Shown: positions 35,894 through 45,510, counted from the first letter of the stretch. The stretch: 56,784 nucleotides of DNA from Candidatus Zapsychrus exili (GCA_030765585.1 JAVCCJ010000020.1:1-56784); one strand, 5' to 3'. Notes: generated by a model not told the origin, from the sequence alone. Made by a program: numbers and translations.

Positions 35894-38800
35894 ATGGTAC
35901 GAAGAAAAGACATTAAGAAAGTTCTTATTATTGGTTCTGGTCCTATTATTATAGGGCAAGCTTGTGAATTTGATTATTCAGGAACGCAAGCATGTAAGGC
36001 ATTAAAAGAAGAGGGCTTTGAGGTTGTGTTGGTTAATTCGAATCCAGCTACTATTATGACTGATCCAACGACGGCTGATAAAACATATATTGAACCGCTT
36101 ACTGCAGAAAGTATTGAAGCGATTATTGAAAAAGAACGTCCAGATGGTTTGTTACCTAATTTAGGTGGGCAAACAGGACTTAATTTATCAGCTACTTTAC
36201 ATAAAACTGGAGTGTTGAAAAAATACGGAATTGAAATGATTGGTGTTAAGGCCGATGTTATTGAGCGTGGTGAAGATAGAATTTCATTTAAAGAGACTAT
36301 GGATAAAATTGGGATTGAGATGGCAAAATCTGAGCCGTCTCATTCTGTAGAAGAGGCCGAAGGTATTGCAGAGAAGCTAGGTTATCCGGTCGTGTTGCGT
36401 CCAGCATATACGATGGGAGGAACAGGCGGAGGAATAGCTTATAATGTTGAAGAATTACGTACGATAGTTACTAGAGGATTAGCTGTTAGTCTTGTTGGTC
36501 AGGTTTTGGTTGAAGAATCTGTTTATGGATGGGAAGAACTTGAGCTTGAAGTTGTAAGAGATGATAAAAATAATAAAATCACGGTTTGTTTTATTGAAAA
36601 TATTGATGCAATGGGTGTTCACACTGGAGATAGCTTCTGCTCAGCTCCAATGTTGACCGTACCACAAGAATTGCAAGATCGTATGCAAGACGCCTCGTAT
36701 AAAATAGTTGATGCTATAGGAGTGATCGGTGGTACCAACGTTCAGTTTGCGCATGATCCAGAATCTGATCGCTTGATTGTTATAGAAATTAATCCAAGAA
36801 CCTCGCGTTCGTCTGCGCTTGCATCAAAGGCAACAGGATTTCCTATTGCTCGTATTTCTACAAAACTAGCAGCAGGATTAAATATGGACGAAATTCCATA
36901 TTGGAGAGATGGGACGCTTGATAAATATGTTCCAAGCGGAGAATATGTTGTTATTAAATTTGCTCGTTGGGCATTTGAAAAATTTGCTCAAGCAAAAGAT
37001 ATACTTGGAACTCAGATGAAGGCAGTTGGAGAAGTTATGAGCATTGCAAAAACTTTTCAAGAGTCTTTTCAAAAAGCAATTCGTTCGCTTGAAATTAAAC
37101 AGTATGGATTGGGTTATGCAAAGAATTACAATGAACTTTCATTAGATGAAATAAAGAAGAAGTTGGCATATCCGTCGAGCCAGAGAGTATTTTTAATGTA
37201 TGAAGCTTTAAGAAAAGGAATGGACGTGCAAGAACTCCATAAGCTTACATACATAGGAGTTTATTTTATTAATGCAATGAAAGAATTGGTTGATTATGAG
37301 GAAGAAATAACAAAGGTAAAATTTAAAGACTTGTCAGTTGATAAATTAAAGAAAGCAAAGCAGCTAGGGTTTGCAGATAAATATCTGGCTAAAGTGTTTG
37401 GTGTGGATGAAAAGCAGGTAAGAGACACAAGAATAAAGGCTGGCATTATTGCAAAATATGAGCCTGTTCCTGTTAGTGGCGTCAATGATGCAGCATACTA
37501 TTACTCAACATATGCTGATGTTGAAGACCAAGTTACTGTTTCAAAAAATAAAAAGATTATGATTTTAGGTGGCGGGCCAAATAGAATAGGTCAAGGTATT
37601 GAGTTTGATTATACTTGCGTGCATGCCGCATTCACTTTAAGAGATGCAGGGTATGAATCTATTATGGTTAATTGTAATCCTGAGACTGTTTCAACAGATT
37701 ATGATACATCTAATAAACTTTATTTTGAACCTTTAACTGTTGAGGATGTATTAAGCATTTATGAAAAAGAAAAACCAGAAGGCGTTATTGTTCAGTTTGG
37801 CGGACAGACTCCTTTAAATATTGCACAAGAATTAAAAGATAACGGAGTTCCTATTTTAGGAACAACACCAGAAAGTATTGATTTCGCAGAGGATCGCGAA
37901 CGTTTTAGAGAAAAAATGATAACACTTGGAATTCCTCAGCCAGAAAGTGATACAGCAAGGTCTTTAGATCAAGCTTTAAAGATTGCTGATAAAATTGGAT
38001 ATCCTTTGATGGTTCGTCCTTCTTATGTGTTAGGTGGACGAGGAATGGAAGTTATTTATGAAGAAGAATCTTTAAGAAAATATGCAACAGAGGCAATTAA
38101 TGTAAGCCCTGAGCACCCTATGCTTATTGATAGATTCTTAGAGCAGGCAACAGAAGCAGAAGTTGATGCTATTTCTGATGGAGAAGATTCTTTTGTAGCA
38201 TCTATTATGGAACATATTGAGCTTGCTGGTGTTCATAGTGGAGATTCAGCATGCTCTATTCCAAGTAGAACCATTAAAAAAGAACATATAGAAACAATAA
38301 AAGATTATACAAAGAAAATAGCAAAAGAATTAAAAGTAATTGGTTTGATTAATATTCAATTTGCTATTTGCGATGATAAAGTTTATATCTTGGAAGCCAA
38401 TCCTCGTGCGTCAAGAACGGTTCCTATTGTTTCAAAGATAGCAGGCATATCTTTGGCAAGAATGGCAACAGAAATTATGTTAGGAAAGAAAGTAAAGGAT
38501 CTTCCAAAGTTTGATGTTGATAATATTCCTTACGTAGGGGTTAAAGAGTCAGTGTTTCCATTTAATATGTTTCCTGAGGTTGATCCAATATTAGGACCTG
38601 AGATGAGAGCAACAGGTGAGGTTATGGGAATAGCAGATACTTTTGGTATGGCATTTTATAAAGCCCAAGAATCAGCAGGATATAAATTGCCTTCTGAAGG
38701 CAATGTTTTAATTACAATAGCAAAGCGAGATAGAAAAGTTCTTCTTCCTATTGCAAAAAAGATAGAAGCCTTAGGTTTTACTATTCTTGCAACAGAAGGA

Positions 38801-39103
38801 ACAAGTAAGTTTTTAGATGAAAATGGTGTCAAGAGTACCGTTGCTAAGAAATTGCATGAAGGTCGTCCTAACATAGCAGATGCAATCAAAAATAATGAGC
38901 TAGCTCTTATACTCAACACACCAATTGGAAAAGACAGTCAACATGATGATAGCTACATAAGAATGATGGCAATACAAAAGAAGATTCCTTATGTTACATC
39001 TATTGCCGCAGCAGAAGCAACAGTTGCTGGAATAGAGGCAATGAAGACTGGAGATAAATCTCCTAAATCATTGCAAGAGTATCATGCATTATTGAATAAA
39101 TAA
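35894..39103 (+). CDS. carB: carbamoyl-phosphate synthase large subunit
   Basis: This 1069-residue enzyme makes carbamoyl phosphate from bicarbonate, ammonia and two ATP. It has two homologous ATP-grasp halves: KKVLIIGSGPIIIGQACEFDYSGTQACKAL at the start and KKIMILGGGPNRIGQGIEFDYTCVHAAF near residue 555. The C-terminal MGS-like allosteric domain follows (VLITIAKRDRKVLLPIA). Its glutaminase partner carA is not in this window. The next gene encodes a PurF-like protein. Carbamoyl phosphate also feeds HypF, encoded 9 kb downstream. Confidence 0.98.
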   Translation: MVRRKDIKKVLIIGSGPIIIGQACEFDYSGTQACKALKEEGFEVVLVNSNPATIMTDPTTADKTYIEPLTAESIEAIIEKERPDGLLPNLGGQTGLNLSATLHKTGVLKKYGIEMIGVKADVIERGEDRISFKETMDKIGIEMAKSEPSHSVEEAEGIAEKLGYPVVLRPAYTMGGTGGGIAYNVEELRTIVTRGLAVSLVGQVLVEESVYGWEELELEVVRDDKNNKITVCFIENIDAMGVHTGDSFCSAPMLTVPQELQDRMQDASYKIVDAIGVIGGTNVQFAHDPESDRLIVIEINPRTSRSSALASKATGFPIARISTKLAAGLNMDEIPYWRDGTLDKYVPSGEYVVIKFARWAFEKFAQAKDILGTQMKAVGEVMSIAKTFQESFQKAIRSLEIKQYGLGYAKNYNELSLDEIKKKLAYPSSQRVFLMYEALRKGMDVQELHKLTYIGVYFINAMKELVDYEEEITKVKFKDLSVDKLKKAKQLGFADKYLAKVFGVDEKQVRDTRIKAGIIAKYEPVPVSGVNDAAYYYSTYADVEDQVTVSKNKKIMILGGGPNRIGQGIEFDYTCVHAAFTLRDAGYESIMVNCNPETVSTDYDTSNKLYFEPLTVEDVLSIYEKEKPEGVIVQFGGQTPLNIAQELKDNGVPILGTTPESIDFAEDRERFREKMITLGIPQPESDTARSLDQALKIADKIGYPLMVRPSYVLGGRGMEVIYEEESLRKYATEAINVSPEHPMLIDRFLEQATEAEVDAISDGEDSFVASIMEHIELAGVHSGDSACSIPSRTIKKEHIETIKDYTKKIAKELKVIGLINIQFAICDDKVYILEANPRASRTVPIVSKIAGISLARMATEIMLGKKVKDLPKFDVDNIPYVGVKESVFPFNMFPEVDPILGPEMRATGEVMGIADTFGMAFYKAQESAGYKLPSEGNVLITIAKRDRKVLLPIAKKIEALGFTILATEGTSKFLDENGVKSTVAKKLHEGRPNIADAIKNNELALILNTPIGKDSQHDDSYIRMMAIQKKIPYVTSIAAAEATVAGIEAMKTGDKSPKSLQEYHALLNK

Positions 39104-39129
39104 ATTAAATATAGAAGGAGAAAAAGATA

Positions 39130-40581
39130 ATGAGTGGAATTTTCGGAGCAATATCTAAAGACGATTGTGCAAAGACTTTATTTTATGGAATAGATTATCA
39201 TTCACATCTTGGAACAGAATATGGTGGAATAGCTGTTTTAGATAAAGAATTTAAACGTCAAATTCATAGTATAAGCCAAAGCCAATTTAAATCTAAGTTC
39301 TATGAAGATCATAAGCGTATGGTAGGTCCTAAAGGAATTGGTGCTATTAGCGATTTTGATGAACAGCCAATATACCTGAATTCTAAGTTTGGACCATTTT
39401 GTATAGTAACAGCTGGTCTTATTGAGAATAAAGCAGATCTTGAAGCCTTGCTTTTCAGCAAAGGTATTTCTTTTAGTGAAGTAAGTCAGAATGGTGAGCT
39501 TAACACAACTGAGCTTGTTGCAAAGCTAATAAGCTTAGGTGATAATCTTATACACGGAATTGAGCTTATGTTCGACGCTATTGAAGGGTCATGTTCGCTT
39601 CTTCTTCTTAATAAAGATGGTATTTATGCTGCTCGCGATAGACTTGGATATACTCCTTTGACCATAGGAAAAAAAGAGAATGATTGGATAGTTGCATCAG
39701 AAACAAATTCTTTTGCTAATCTTGGTTTTTCAATAGAACAATATTTAAAACCAGGAGAGGTAGTACTTTTAAATGAAAAGGGATTGTTATCTCAGAGAAA
39801 AGGCACAGAAGAGAGCCAGATTTGTTCCTTCCTCTGGATATATACTGGTTTTCCTGCATCAAATTATGAAGGTATCAATACTGAAACTGTTCGCGAACGT
39901 TGCGGACGTGCATTAGCAAAACAAGACAAAGATATTGAGGCAGATGTTGTTGCTGGCGTGCCAGATTCTGGAACAGCACATGCAATAGGTTATGCTATGG
40001 AATCAGGTAAGCCATATAGAAGGCCTTTAGTTAAATATACTCCAGGATATGGAAGAAGTTATACTCCTCCATCTCAAGAGACGAGAGATCTTATTGCTAC
40101 GATGAAACTTATTGCTATCGACGAGATCATAAAAGATAATAAGGTTATTATTTGTGAGGATTCAATTGTAAGAGGAACACAATTGAAGAATTTTACAGTT
40201 AATAAGCTTTGGAACGCAGGGGCAAAAGAAATTCATGTTAGACCTGCTTGTCCACCTTTAATGTTTCCTTGTAAGTTCTGTTTGTCTACTAGAAGTATTG
40301 ATGAATTAGCGGCCCGAAAAGCCATTCGCGATATTGAGGGCAAGGACATAGAAGATGTTTCAGAATATCTTGATACTACTTCAGAAAAATATAAAAAGAT
40401 GGTCGATTGGATTAGAAAAGATATTGAGGTGACTACCTTAAGATATTTAAGAATAGAAGACATGATTGAAGCAATTGGTCTTCCTAAGGAAAAGATTTGT
40501 CTATATTGTTGGAACGGAAAATGTCCAGGCTCTGAATGTTCGTCTAAAAAAGACCTTGCAAAAGAAGGTGCTGTTAAATAA
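39130..40581 (+). CDS. PurF-like amidophosphoribosyltransferase homologue with Cys-to-Ser at the nucleophile
   Basis: This 483-residue homologue of glutamine PRPP amidotransferase has an N-terminal glutaminase-like fold (1-about 230) and a phosphoribosyltransferase domain with VIICEDSIVRGTQL (PRPP loop; normally 'DDSIVRGTT'). PurF uses an N-terminal Cys (MCGIFG); here the start reads MSGIFGAISKDD, so the nucleophile is Ser2. The start is firm (AAGGAG upstream). Fe-S cluster cysteines like those of B. subtilis PurF appear conserved (QICSFLW, PLMFPCKFC, CLYCWNGKCPGSEC). Glutaminase activity is probably lost. It may use free ammonia or have another role. It lies between carB and Ni-uptake genes. 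Confidence 0.85.
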   Translation: MSGIFGAISKDDCAKTLFYGIDYHSHLGTEYGGIAVLDKEFKRQIHSISQSQFKSKFYEDHKRMVGPKGIGAISDFDEQPIYLNSKFGPFCIVTAGLIENKADLEALLFSKGISFSEVSQNGELNTTELVAKLISLGDNLIHGIELMFDAIEGSCSLLLLNKDGIYAARDRLGYTPLTIGKKENDWIVASETNSFANLGFSIEQYLKPGEVVLLNEKGLLSQRKGTEESQICSFLWIYTGFPASNYEGINTETVRERCGRALAKQDKDIEADVVAGVPDSGTAHAIGYAMESGKPYRRPLVKYTPGYGRSYTPPSQETRDLIATMKLIAIDEIIKDNKVIICEDSIVRGTQLKNFTVNKLWNAGAKEIHVRPACPPLMFPCKFCLSTRSIDELAARKAIRDIEGKDIEDVSEYLDTTSEKYKKMVDWIRKDIEVTTLRYLRIEDMIEAIGLPKEKICLYCWNGKCPGSECSSKKDLAKEGAVK

Positions 40582-40615
40582 AATAGGATATTATTTTTAC
40601 AGAAAGGGGAAGTAA

Positions 40616-41329
40616 GTGTCACAGGAATTAATAGTTTTATTAATTACAGCTGCATCAATAGGGTTTTTTCATACATTATTTGGTCCAGATCACTATGTCC
40701 CTTTTATTGTTATGTCAAAGGCTAAAAAATGGTCTTATTGGAAGACCTTTGGCATAACATTTTTATGTGGGCTAGGGCATGTTGGAAGCTCTATTGTTTT
40801 AGGAATTATAGGTGTATTGTTTGGAGTAGCTCTTCAACGTTTAGAATTTTTTGAGTCAGTAAGAGGAGGCTGGGCAGCTTGGGCTTTAATAGCTTTTGGT
40901 CTTGTTTATACAATTTATGGCATAAAGCAAGCTATTAAAAATAAACCGCACACACATCTGCATTTTCATCAAGATGGTGAGCCTCATGAGCATCAACATA
41001 CTCATAATGGCGGACATGTTCATGTTCATGAAGCTAATGAAAAGTTTAATTATGTTCCATGGGCGTTATTTGTTGTTTTTGTTTTGGGTCCATGCGAACC
41101 GCTTATACCAATTCTAATGTATCCAGCTCTAAAGAGTAGCTTTTCCGCAATGATTCTCGTCGCTGGAGTTTTTAGTTTAGCTACAATATCTACCATGTTA
41201 GGCATGGTATTGTTATGCTCATTTGGCATAAGTTTCTTGCCTATTAAGAGAATTGAAAAATATTCCCATGCCTTAGCTGGTCTTTCAATACTTGCTTGCG
41301 GCTGTGCTATACAATTCTTGGGATTATAG
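40616..41329 (+). CDS. nickel/cobalt permease-like protein (UreH/HupE type)
   Basis: This 237-residue membrane protein starts with GTG after GAAAGGGG. The first segment contains HTLFGPDHYVPF, an HX4DH motif like that of NiCoT nickel transporters. A cytoplasmic loop near residues 118-142 is extremely His-rich (THLHFHQDGEPHEHQHTHNGG), fit for metal binding. About six membrane segments are seen. hypA follows after 8 nt, so nickel supply for hydrogenase maturation is the natural role. The exact family (UreH-like or TauE-like) is less certain. Confidence 0.82.
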   Translation: MSQELIVLLITAASIGFFHTLFGPDHYVPFIVMSKAKKWSYWKTFGITFLCGLGHVGSSIVLGIIGVLFGVALQRLEFFESVRGGWAAWALIAFGLVYTIYGIKQAIKNKPHTHLHFHQDGEPHEHQHTHNGGHVHVHEANEKFNYVPWALFVVFVLGPCEPLIPILMYPALKSSFSAMILVAGVFSLATISTMLGMVLLCSFGISFLPIKRIEKYSHALAGLSILACGCAIQFLGL

Positions 41330-41337
41330 AGGTATTT

Positions 41338-41688
41338 ATGCATGAAATGTCAATAGCAGCTGAGATTTTAGATCAGGTTATAGAACAAGCTAAAGTGAAT
41401 AATTTGGTACGAGTGTCTGAAGTAACGCTTGAGGTAGGATTCTTAAAACAAGTTGTGCCAGAGTTGATGATAATAGCTTTTGAGTCTATAACTACGGATA
41501 CAATAGTGGAGAGGGCAAGGCTCAAGATAGTTGAGGTACCATCAATCGCAAAATGTAATGAGTGTTCTTACAGCTTTGAACCTAAAATAAATAATTTTTT
41601 ATGTCCTAAATGTGAACGTGCAGATGTCAATGTAATTTCCGGCAATGATATAATTTTAAAAGCTATATTTGGAGAGGTTAAAGAATAA
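41338..41688 (+). CDS. hypA: hydrogenase nickel-insertion zinc protein HypA
   Basis: This 116-residue protein delivers Ni(II) to the hydrogenase large subunit with HypB. Start: MHEMSIAAEILDQV at 41338, not the track's 41296. His2 is the Ni ligand. The zinc motif is two CxxC pairs: KCNECS and LCPKCER. Length is typical (113-118). It is followed by hypB after 2 nt. Confidence 0.96.
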   Translation: MHEMSIAAEILDQVIEQAKVNNLVRVSEVTLEVGFLKQVVPELMIIAFESITTDTIVERARLKIVEVPSIAKCNECSYSFEPKINNFLCPKCERADVNVISGNDIILKAIFGEVKE

Positions 41689-41690
41689 TA

Positions 41691-42380
41691 ATGGCAAATA
41701 TCAGCGTAGTAACAAAAAAACGAATACTTGATACTAATGATCAAGAAGCGGCAAAGACAAGAGAGGCTTTTAAGGAAGCTGGGCTTTTTGCTGTTAATCT
41801 TATAAGTTCGCCTGGATCTGGAAAAACAACTCTTTTAGAGAAAACTATAGAAAAGTTAAATCCAGAGCAAAATTCTGCTGTTATAGTAGGGGATCTTGAA
41901 ACTAGTAGAGATGCCGAAAGGGTTGCTCCTTTTGCGAAAGAAGTTGTTCAGATAAATACTGGTTTAAGTTGCCATCTTTATGCAAATCAAATACAGGAAA
42001 GCCTAAAAGGCCTTAATTTAAGCGAAATTGACTTCTGTTTTATTGAAAATGTAGGAAACATGGTTTGTCCTGGCGAGTTTGATCTTGGCGAGAATGCAAA
42101 AATAATACTTTTAAGCACTCCAGAAGGCGATGATAAGGTCGCGAAATATCCTACTATTTTTAGAGCAGCCGATTTGGTGCTTTTGACCAAATGTGACCTT
42201 TTAAAAGTCCTTGATTTTAATATGGATAGAGTAAAAGAAGATATTTATAAACTTAATTCGAATGTTAAGATAATAGAGCTTTCTTCATTATCTGGCCAAG
42301 GCATGGAGGAGTGGTTAAGCTGGCTAAAAGACAATCGTACCTCTTTTATTGGCGCAAAAGCCAAATTTGTCACAGAATAG
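41691..42380 (+). CDS. hypB: hydrogenase maturation GTPase HypB
   Basis: This 229-residue SIMIBI GTPase works with HypA in nickel insertion. P-loop: SSPGSGKTTLLEKT. Switch and metal site: NTGLSCHLYANQIQ contains the conserved Cys-His of the G-domain metal site. FIENVGNMVCPGEFDLGE and LTKCDLL complete the fold. The N-terminal CxxCGC motif and His-rich stretch of some homologues are absent, so nickel storage falls to other proteins, such as the His-loop permease upstream. Confidence 0.96.
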   Translation: MANISVVTKKRILDTNDQEAAKTREAFKEAGLFAVNLISSPGSGKTTLLEKTIEKLNPEQNSAVIVGDLETSRDAERVAPFAKEVVQINTGLSCHLYANQIQESLKGLNLSEIDFCFIENVGNMVCPGEFDLGENAKIILLSTPEGDDKVAKYPTIFRAADLVLLTKCDLLKVLDFNMDRVKEDIYKLNSNVKIIELSSLSGQGMEEWLSWLKDNRTSFIGAKAKFVTE

Positions 42381-42393
42381 TTGTATTTATATA

Positions 42394-42422
42394 TTGACAT
42401 CATTTGGCGTTGGTTCTATAAT
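42394..42422 (+). promoter_or_regulatory. consensus promoter of the CBS-hox operon
   Basis: TTGACA (42394-42399), exactly 17 nt, TATAAT (42417-42422). This is a perfect sigma-70 consensus, the strongest promoter seen in the window. It lies 53 nt before the CBS gene, which opens the hoxFUYHW genes. Confidence 0.85.
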
Positions 42423-42475
42423 CCATTCTTTAACAAATATAATATTATATCATCTTTCAAGAGGAGAAAAATGCT

Positions 42476-42922
42476 ATGACAACAGTTAAGCGGCTTTTAG
42501 AGAAAAAAGGAAATAATATTTATAAGGTATCTCCCGATACTACTGTTTTTGATGCGTTAAGTCTTATGGCAGAAGAAGATGTTGGAGTTTTGTTGGTTAC
42601 TGAAAACGAAGCACTTGTTGGTATCTTTTCAGAAAGAGACTACGCTCGCAAACTCGCCCTAGAAGGTAAAGATTCCAAAGAAACCAAAATTTCAGAGCTT
42701 ATGAGTACAGATGTTTTGTGTATTAGTTTAGACAAAACAATGCAGGAATGTATGGCTCTTATGTCAAACAAACATATTCGTCATTTGCCTGTTATAGATG
42801 AAGAGAAGGTAATTGGTTTAATTTCTATGCGTGACGTTGTTACAGAGGTTATTTCTGAACAAGAATTTGAAATAAACGAATTAGGTAAGTATATATCAGG
42901 TAGAATTTATAGCGCACAATAA
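42476..42922 (+). CDS. two-CBS-domain protein
   Basis: This 148-residue cytoplasmic protein is made of two CBS motifs (about 10-65 and 75-135): VFDALSLMAEEDVGVLLVTE…VGIFSERDYARKLAL, then MQECMALMSNKHIRHLPVIDEEKVIGLISMRDVV. CBS pairs bind adenine nucleotides and sense energy state. The gene opens the hydrogenase operon, 21 nt before hoxF, under a consensus promoter. It may tune hydrogenase activity or expression to AMP/ATP or NAD(H). That link is inference. Confidence 0.92.
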   Translation: MTTVKRLLEKKGNNIYKVSPDTTVFDALSLMAEEDVGVLLVTENEALVGIFSERDYARKLALEGKDSKETKISELMSTDVLCISLDKTMQECMALMSNKHIRHLPVIDEEKVIGLISMRDVVTEVISEQEFEINELGKYISGRIYSAQ

Positions 42923-42943
42923 TTAAAAGAAAAAAGGTAATAT

Positions 42944-44755
42944 ATGAACGATAAAATTATTAGTCAAGTTTGCAGTACTTACAATAATAATAAAACCAGA
43001 ATGATGGACATCGTAACCACGCTAAACAAACAATTAGGTGGCATTGATGATGAATCAATAGATTTAATAGCAAAAGCAACAGGATCCCCAAGAGTTTTGG
43101 TTGAAAGTACAATTTCATTTTACTCATTTTTATCAAAAGACAAAAAAGGTGATGTAGTTGTCCGACTTTGTAATGATGTTGTTGATAATATGCAAGGGGC
43201 TAAAGAGATCAAAGAAGTATTTGAGCAAGAGTTAGGTATCAAATGCGGAGAAACAACAGAAGACGGAAAAGTTACTTTAGAAGAGACTCCTTGTATTGGA
43301 ATGTGTGATCAAGCACCTGCAGCCTTGATAAACGAAACAGTAGTAACTAGCCTAACTAAAGATAAAGCAAAACAAGTTGCACAAGACTTAAAAGGTGGAG
43401 CTGCTGCAGAGACTTTAGTAAAAGATCTCGGCGACGGTAACAATGCGAATGACTTAGTTAAGTCAATGGTAAATAATAACGTTAAGAAAAAAGGTGAGGT
43501 TATTTTTGCTGATAGAGAAGATAATGTTGGTTTAAAAGCTGCGATTGAGAAGACTCCAGAAAGTATTATTGAAGACTTAAAGATATCAAAACTTCGTGGT
43601 CGTGGAGGAGCAGGTTTTCCAACAGGACTTAAATGGGCGTTTACAAGATCGGCAGATGGAGACAATAAAACAGTTATTTGTAATGCTGATGAGGGGGAAC
43701 CGGGAACATTTAAAGATAGAGTTATTTTAACTGAAGAATGTAATCTTCTTTTTGAAGGAATGACAATCGGCGGATATGTTATTGGTGCAGAAACTGGAAT
43801 TATTTATCTTAGAGGTGAATACGCATATTTGAAAGTATTCTTAGAAGATGCTTTAGACAAAAGAAGAGAAGCAAATCTTTTAGGTAAAAATATATTAGGA
43901 AAAGACGGTTTTAATTTTGATATTCGTATCCAGCTTGGCGCAGGAGCTTATATTTGTGGAGAAGAGTCTTCTCTTATAAGTTCATGTGAAGGGTTAAGAG
44001 GCGATCCAAAAACAAGACCACCTTTCCCAGCACAAAAAGGATATTTGCAAACACCAACAGCTGTTAACAATGTTGAGACATTTTGTTCTGTAGCTCGCAT
44101 TTTAGAAAAAGGCGGAGTTTGGTTTGCTGAAATTGGAACAGAAGCAAGTCCAGGAACAAAGCTTTTGAGTATCTCAGGTGATTGTGATAATCCTGGTGTT
44201 TATGAGTTTGAGTTTGGTGTAACAATAAATGATATGTTGTCCGAATCAGGCGCAAAAGATACAAAGGCAGTTTTGGTTGGTGGACCTTCTGGTCAAATAA
44301 TAGGCAAAGACGATTTTGATAAAGCAATTTGTTACGACGATTTAGCTACAGGTGGTGCAATTGTTGTGTTTAATTCAACAAGAGATATTTTAAAAATCGC
44401 TTTAGAATATATGGAATTCTTTGTTGAAGAAAGTTGTGGTTATTGTACCCCTTGTCGTGCAGGTAATGTTCTACTTCGCAATTGTTTAGAGAATATTGTA
44501 GAAGGTAAAGGGCAAACTACTGATCTTAAATATTTAGAAGAATTAGGAGAAAGTGTTCAATTTTCTAGTCGTTGTGGTTTAGGTCAAACGTCACCAAATC
44601 CAATCCTCTCTACTTTAAAAAACTTTAAAGCAGATTATGAAGCTCTTGTTAAAGAAGATGACGGGTTTAATCCCGCATTTGATATAAATAAAGCACTAAG
44701 CGTCGCTGAAGATATTCAAGGAAGAAAATCAGTGATCTTTAACGAAAACCACTAA
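42944..44755 (+). CDS. hoxF: NAD-reducing hydrogenase diaphorase subunit HoxF
   Basis: This 603-residue protein fuses a NuoE-like N-terminal domain to a NuoF-like core. In the NuoE part, Cys76, Cys117 and Cys121 are present, but the position of the fourth [2Fe-2S] ligand (81) is Asp. The core has GRGGAGFPTGLKW (219-231; NADH/FMN site), CNADEGEPGTFKDR, and the [4Fe-4S] motif ESCGYCTPCR (Cys498, 501, 504) plus CGLGQ. It exchanges electrons with NAD(H). Length matches HoxF of Cupriavidus (about 600). HoxE is not separate. Confidence 0.94.
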   Translation: MNDKIISQVCSTYNNNKTRMMDIVTTLNKQLGGIDDESIDLIAKATGSPRVLVESTISFYSFLSKDKKGDVVVRLCNDVVDNMQGAKEIKEVFEQELGIKCGETTEDGKVTLEETPCIGMCDQAPAALINETVVTSLTKDKAKQVAQDLKGGAAAETLVKDLGDGNNANDLVKSMVNNNVKKKGEVIFADREDNVGLKAAIEKTPESIIEDLKISKLRGRGGAGFPTGLKWAFTRSADGDNKTVICNADEGEPGTFKDRVILTEECNLLFEGMTIGGYVIGAETGIIYLRGEYAYLKVFLEDALDKRREANLLGKNILGKDGFNFDIRIQLGAGAYICGEESSLISSCEGLRGDPKTRPPFPAQKGYLQTPTAVNNVETFCSVARILEKGGVWFAEIGTEASPGTKLLSISGDCDNPGVYEFEFGVTINDMLSESGAKDTKAVLVGGPSGQIIGKDDFDKAICYDDLATGGAIVVFNSTRDILKIALEYMEFFVEESCGYCTPCRAGNVLLRNCLENIVEGKGQTTDLKYLEELGESVQFSSRCGLGQTSPNPILSTLKNFKADYEALVKEDDGFNPAFDINKALSVAEDIQGRKSVIFNENH

Positions 44756-44773
44756 TAAAAGAAGAACAATATC

Positions 44774-45478
44774 ATGTCAGAAAAAACAATAAAGTTTAAA
44801 ATTGACGGAAAAGAAATCCAAGGCAAAGTAGGCCAGACTATTTTAGAGGCCGCAGAAGAAGCTGGAATTTATATTCCTAGGCTTTGTCATTTAAAAGGAA
44901 TTACTCCTCACGGCAGTTGTCGCGTTTGTACGGTCAAAGTCAACGGTCGTCCACAGACAGCTTGCACTCAACCTGTTGTAGAAGGAATTGAAGTAGAGAA
45001 TGACACAGAAGAGATTACTGAACACAGAAAGAACATTATTGACATGTTGTTTGTTGAGGGAAATCATTTCTGTATGTTTTGCCAGAAGAGTGGTAATTGC
45101 GAACTTCAAGCACTTGCTTACAGATTTGGAATTCTAGCTCCTAAATATCCTTACCAATTTCCAAAACGAGAACTAGACGCAACTCACCCAGATATTTTTA
45201 TTGATAAAAATTGTTGTATTTTGTGTGGCAGATGCGTTCAAACATCTAAAGATATTGACGGTAAGAATGTATTTGAGTTTGTTGGTAGAGGGCCAGAGAA
45301 ACAATTAGCGGTTAATTCAAAAGCAAACTTGGCTGGCACTGACATTTCTGTGACCGATAAGGCAGCAGAGGCTTGTCCGGTTGGCGCAATTATAAAGAAA
45401 CAGGAAGGCTACGCTGTTCCTGTAGGCAAACGCCTTTACGACATAAAGCCAATTGGCTCTGAAATAGAAAATAAATAA
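44774..45478 (+). CDS. hoxU: hydrogenase diaphorase Fe-S subunit HoxU
   Basis: This 234-residue homologue of the NuoG N-terminus wires electrons from HoxF to HoxY. The [2Fe-2S] set: LCHLKGITPHGSCRVCTVKVNGRPQTAC. The His-Cys [4Fe-4S] motif: GNHFCMFCQKSGNCELQ. Further [4Fe-4S] ligands: CCILCGRCVQ and EACPVGAI. All are in the standard order. It lies 18 nt after hoxF. Group 3d hydrogenases have exactly this subunit. Confidence 0.95.
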   Translation: MSEKTIKFKIDGKEIQGKVGQTILEAAEEAGIYIPRLCHLKGITPHGSCRVCTVKVNGRPQTACTQPVVEGIEVENDTEEITEHRKNIIDMLFVEGNHFCMFCQKSGNCELQALAYRFGILAPKYPYQFPKRELDATHPDIFIDKNCCILCGRCVQTSKDIDGKNVFEFVGRGPEKQLAVNSKANLAGTDISVTDKAAEACPVGAIIKKQEGYAVPVGKRLYDIKPIGSEIENK

Positions 45479-45510
45479 AATAGAAAACAGTAAAGAGAAT
45501 AGAGATAACC

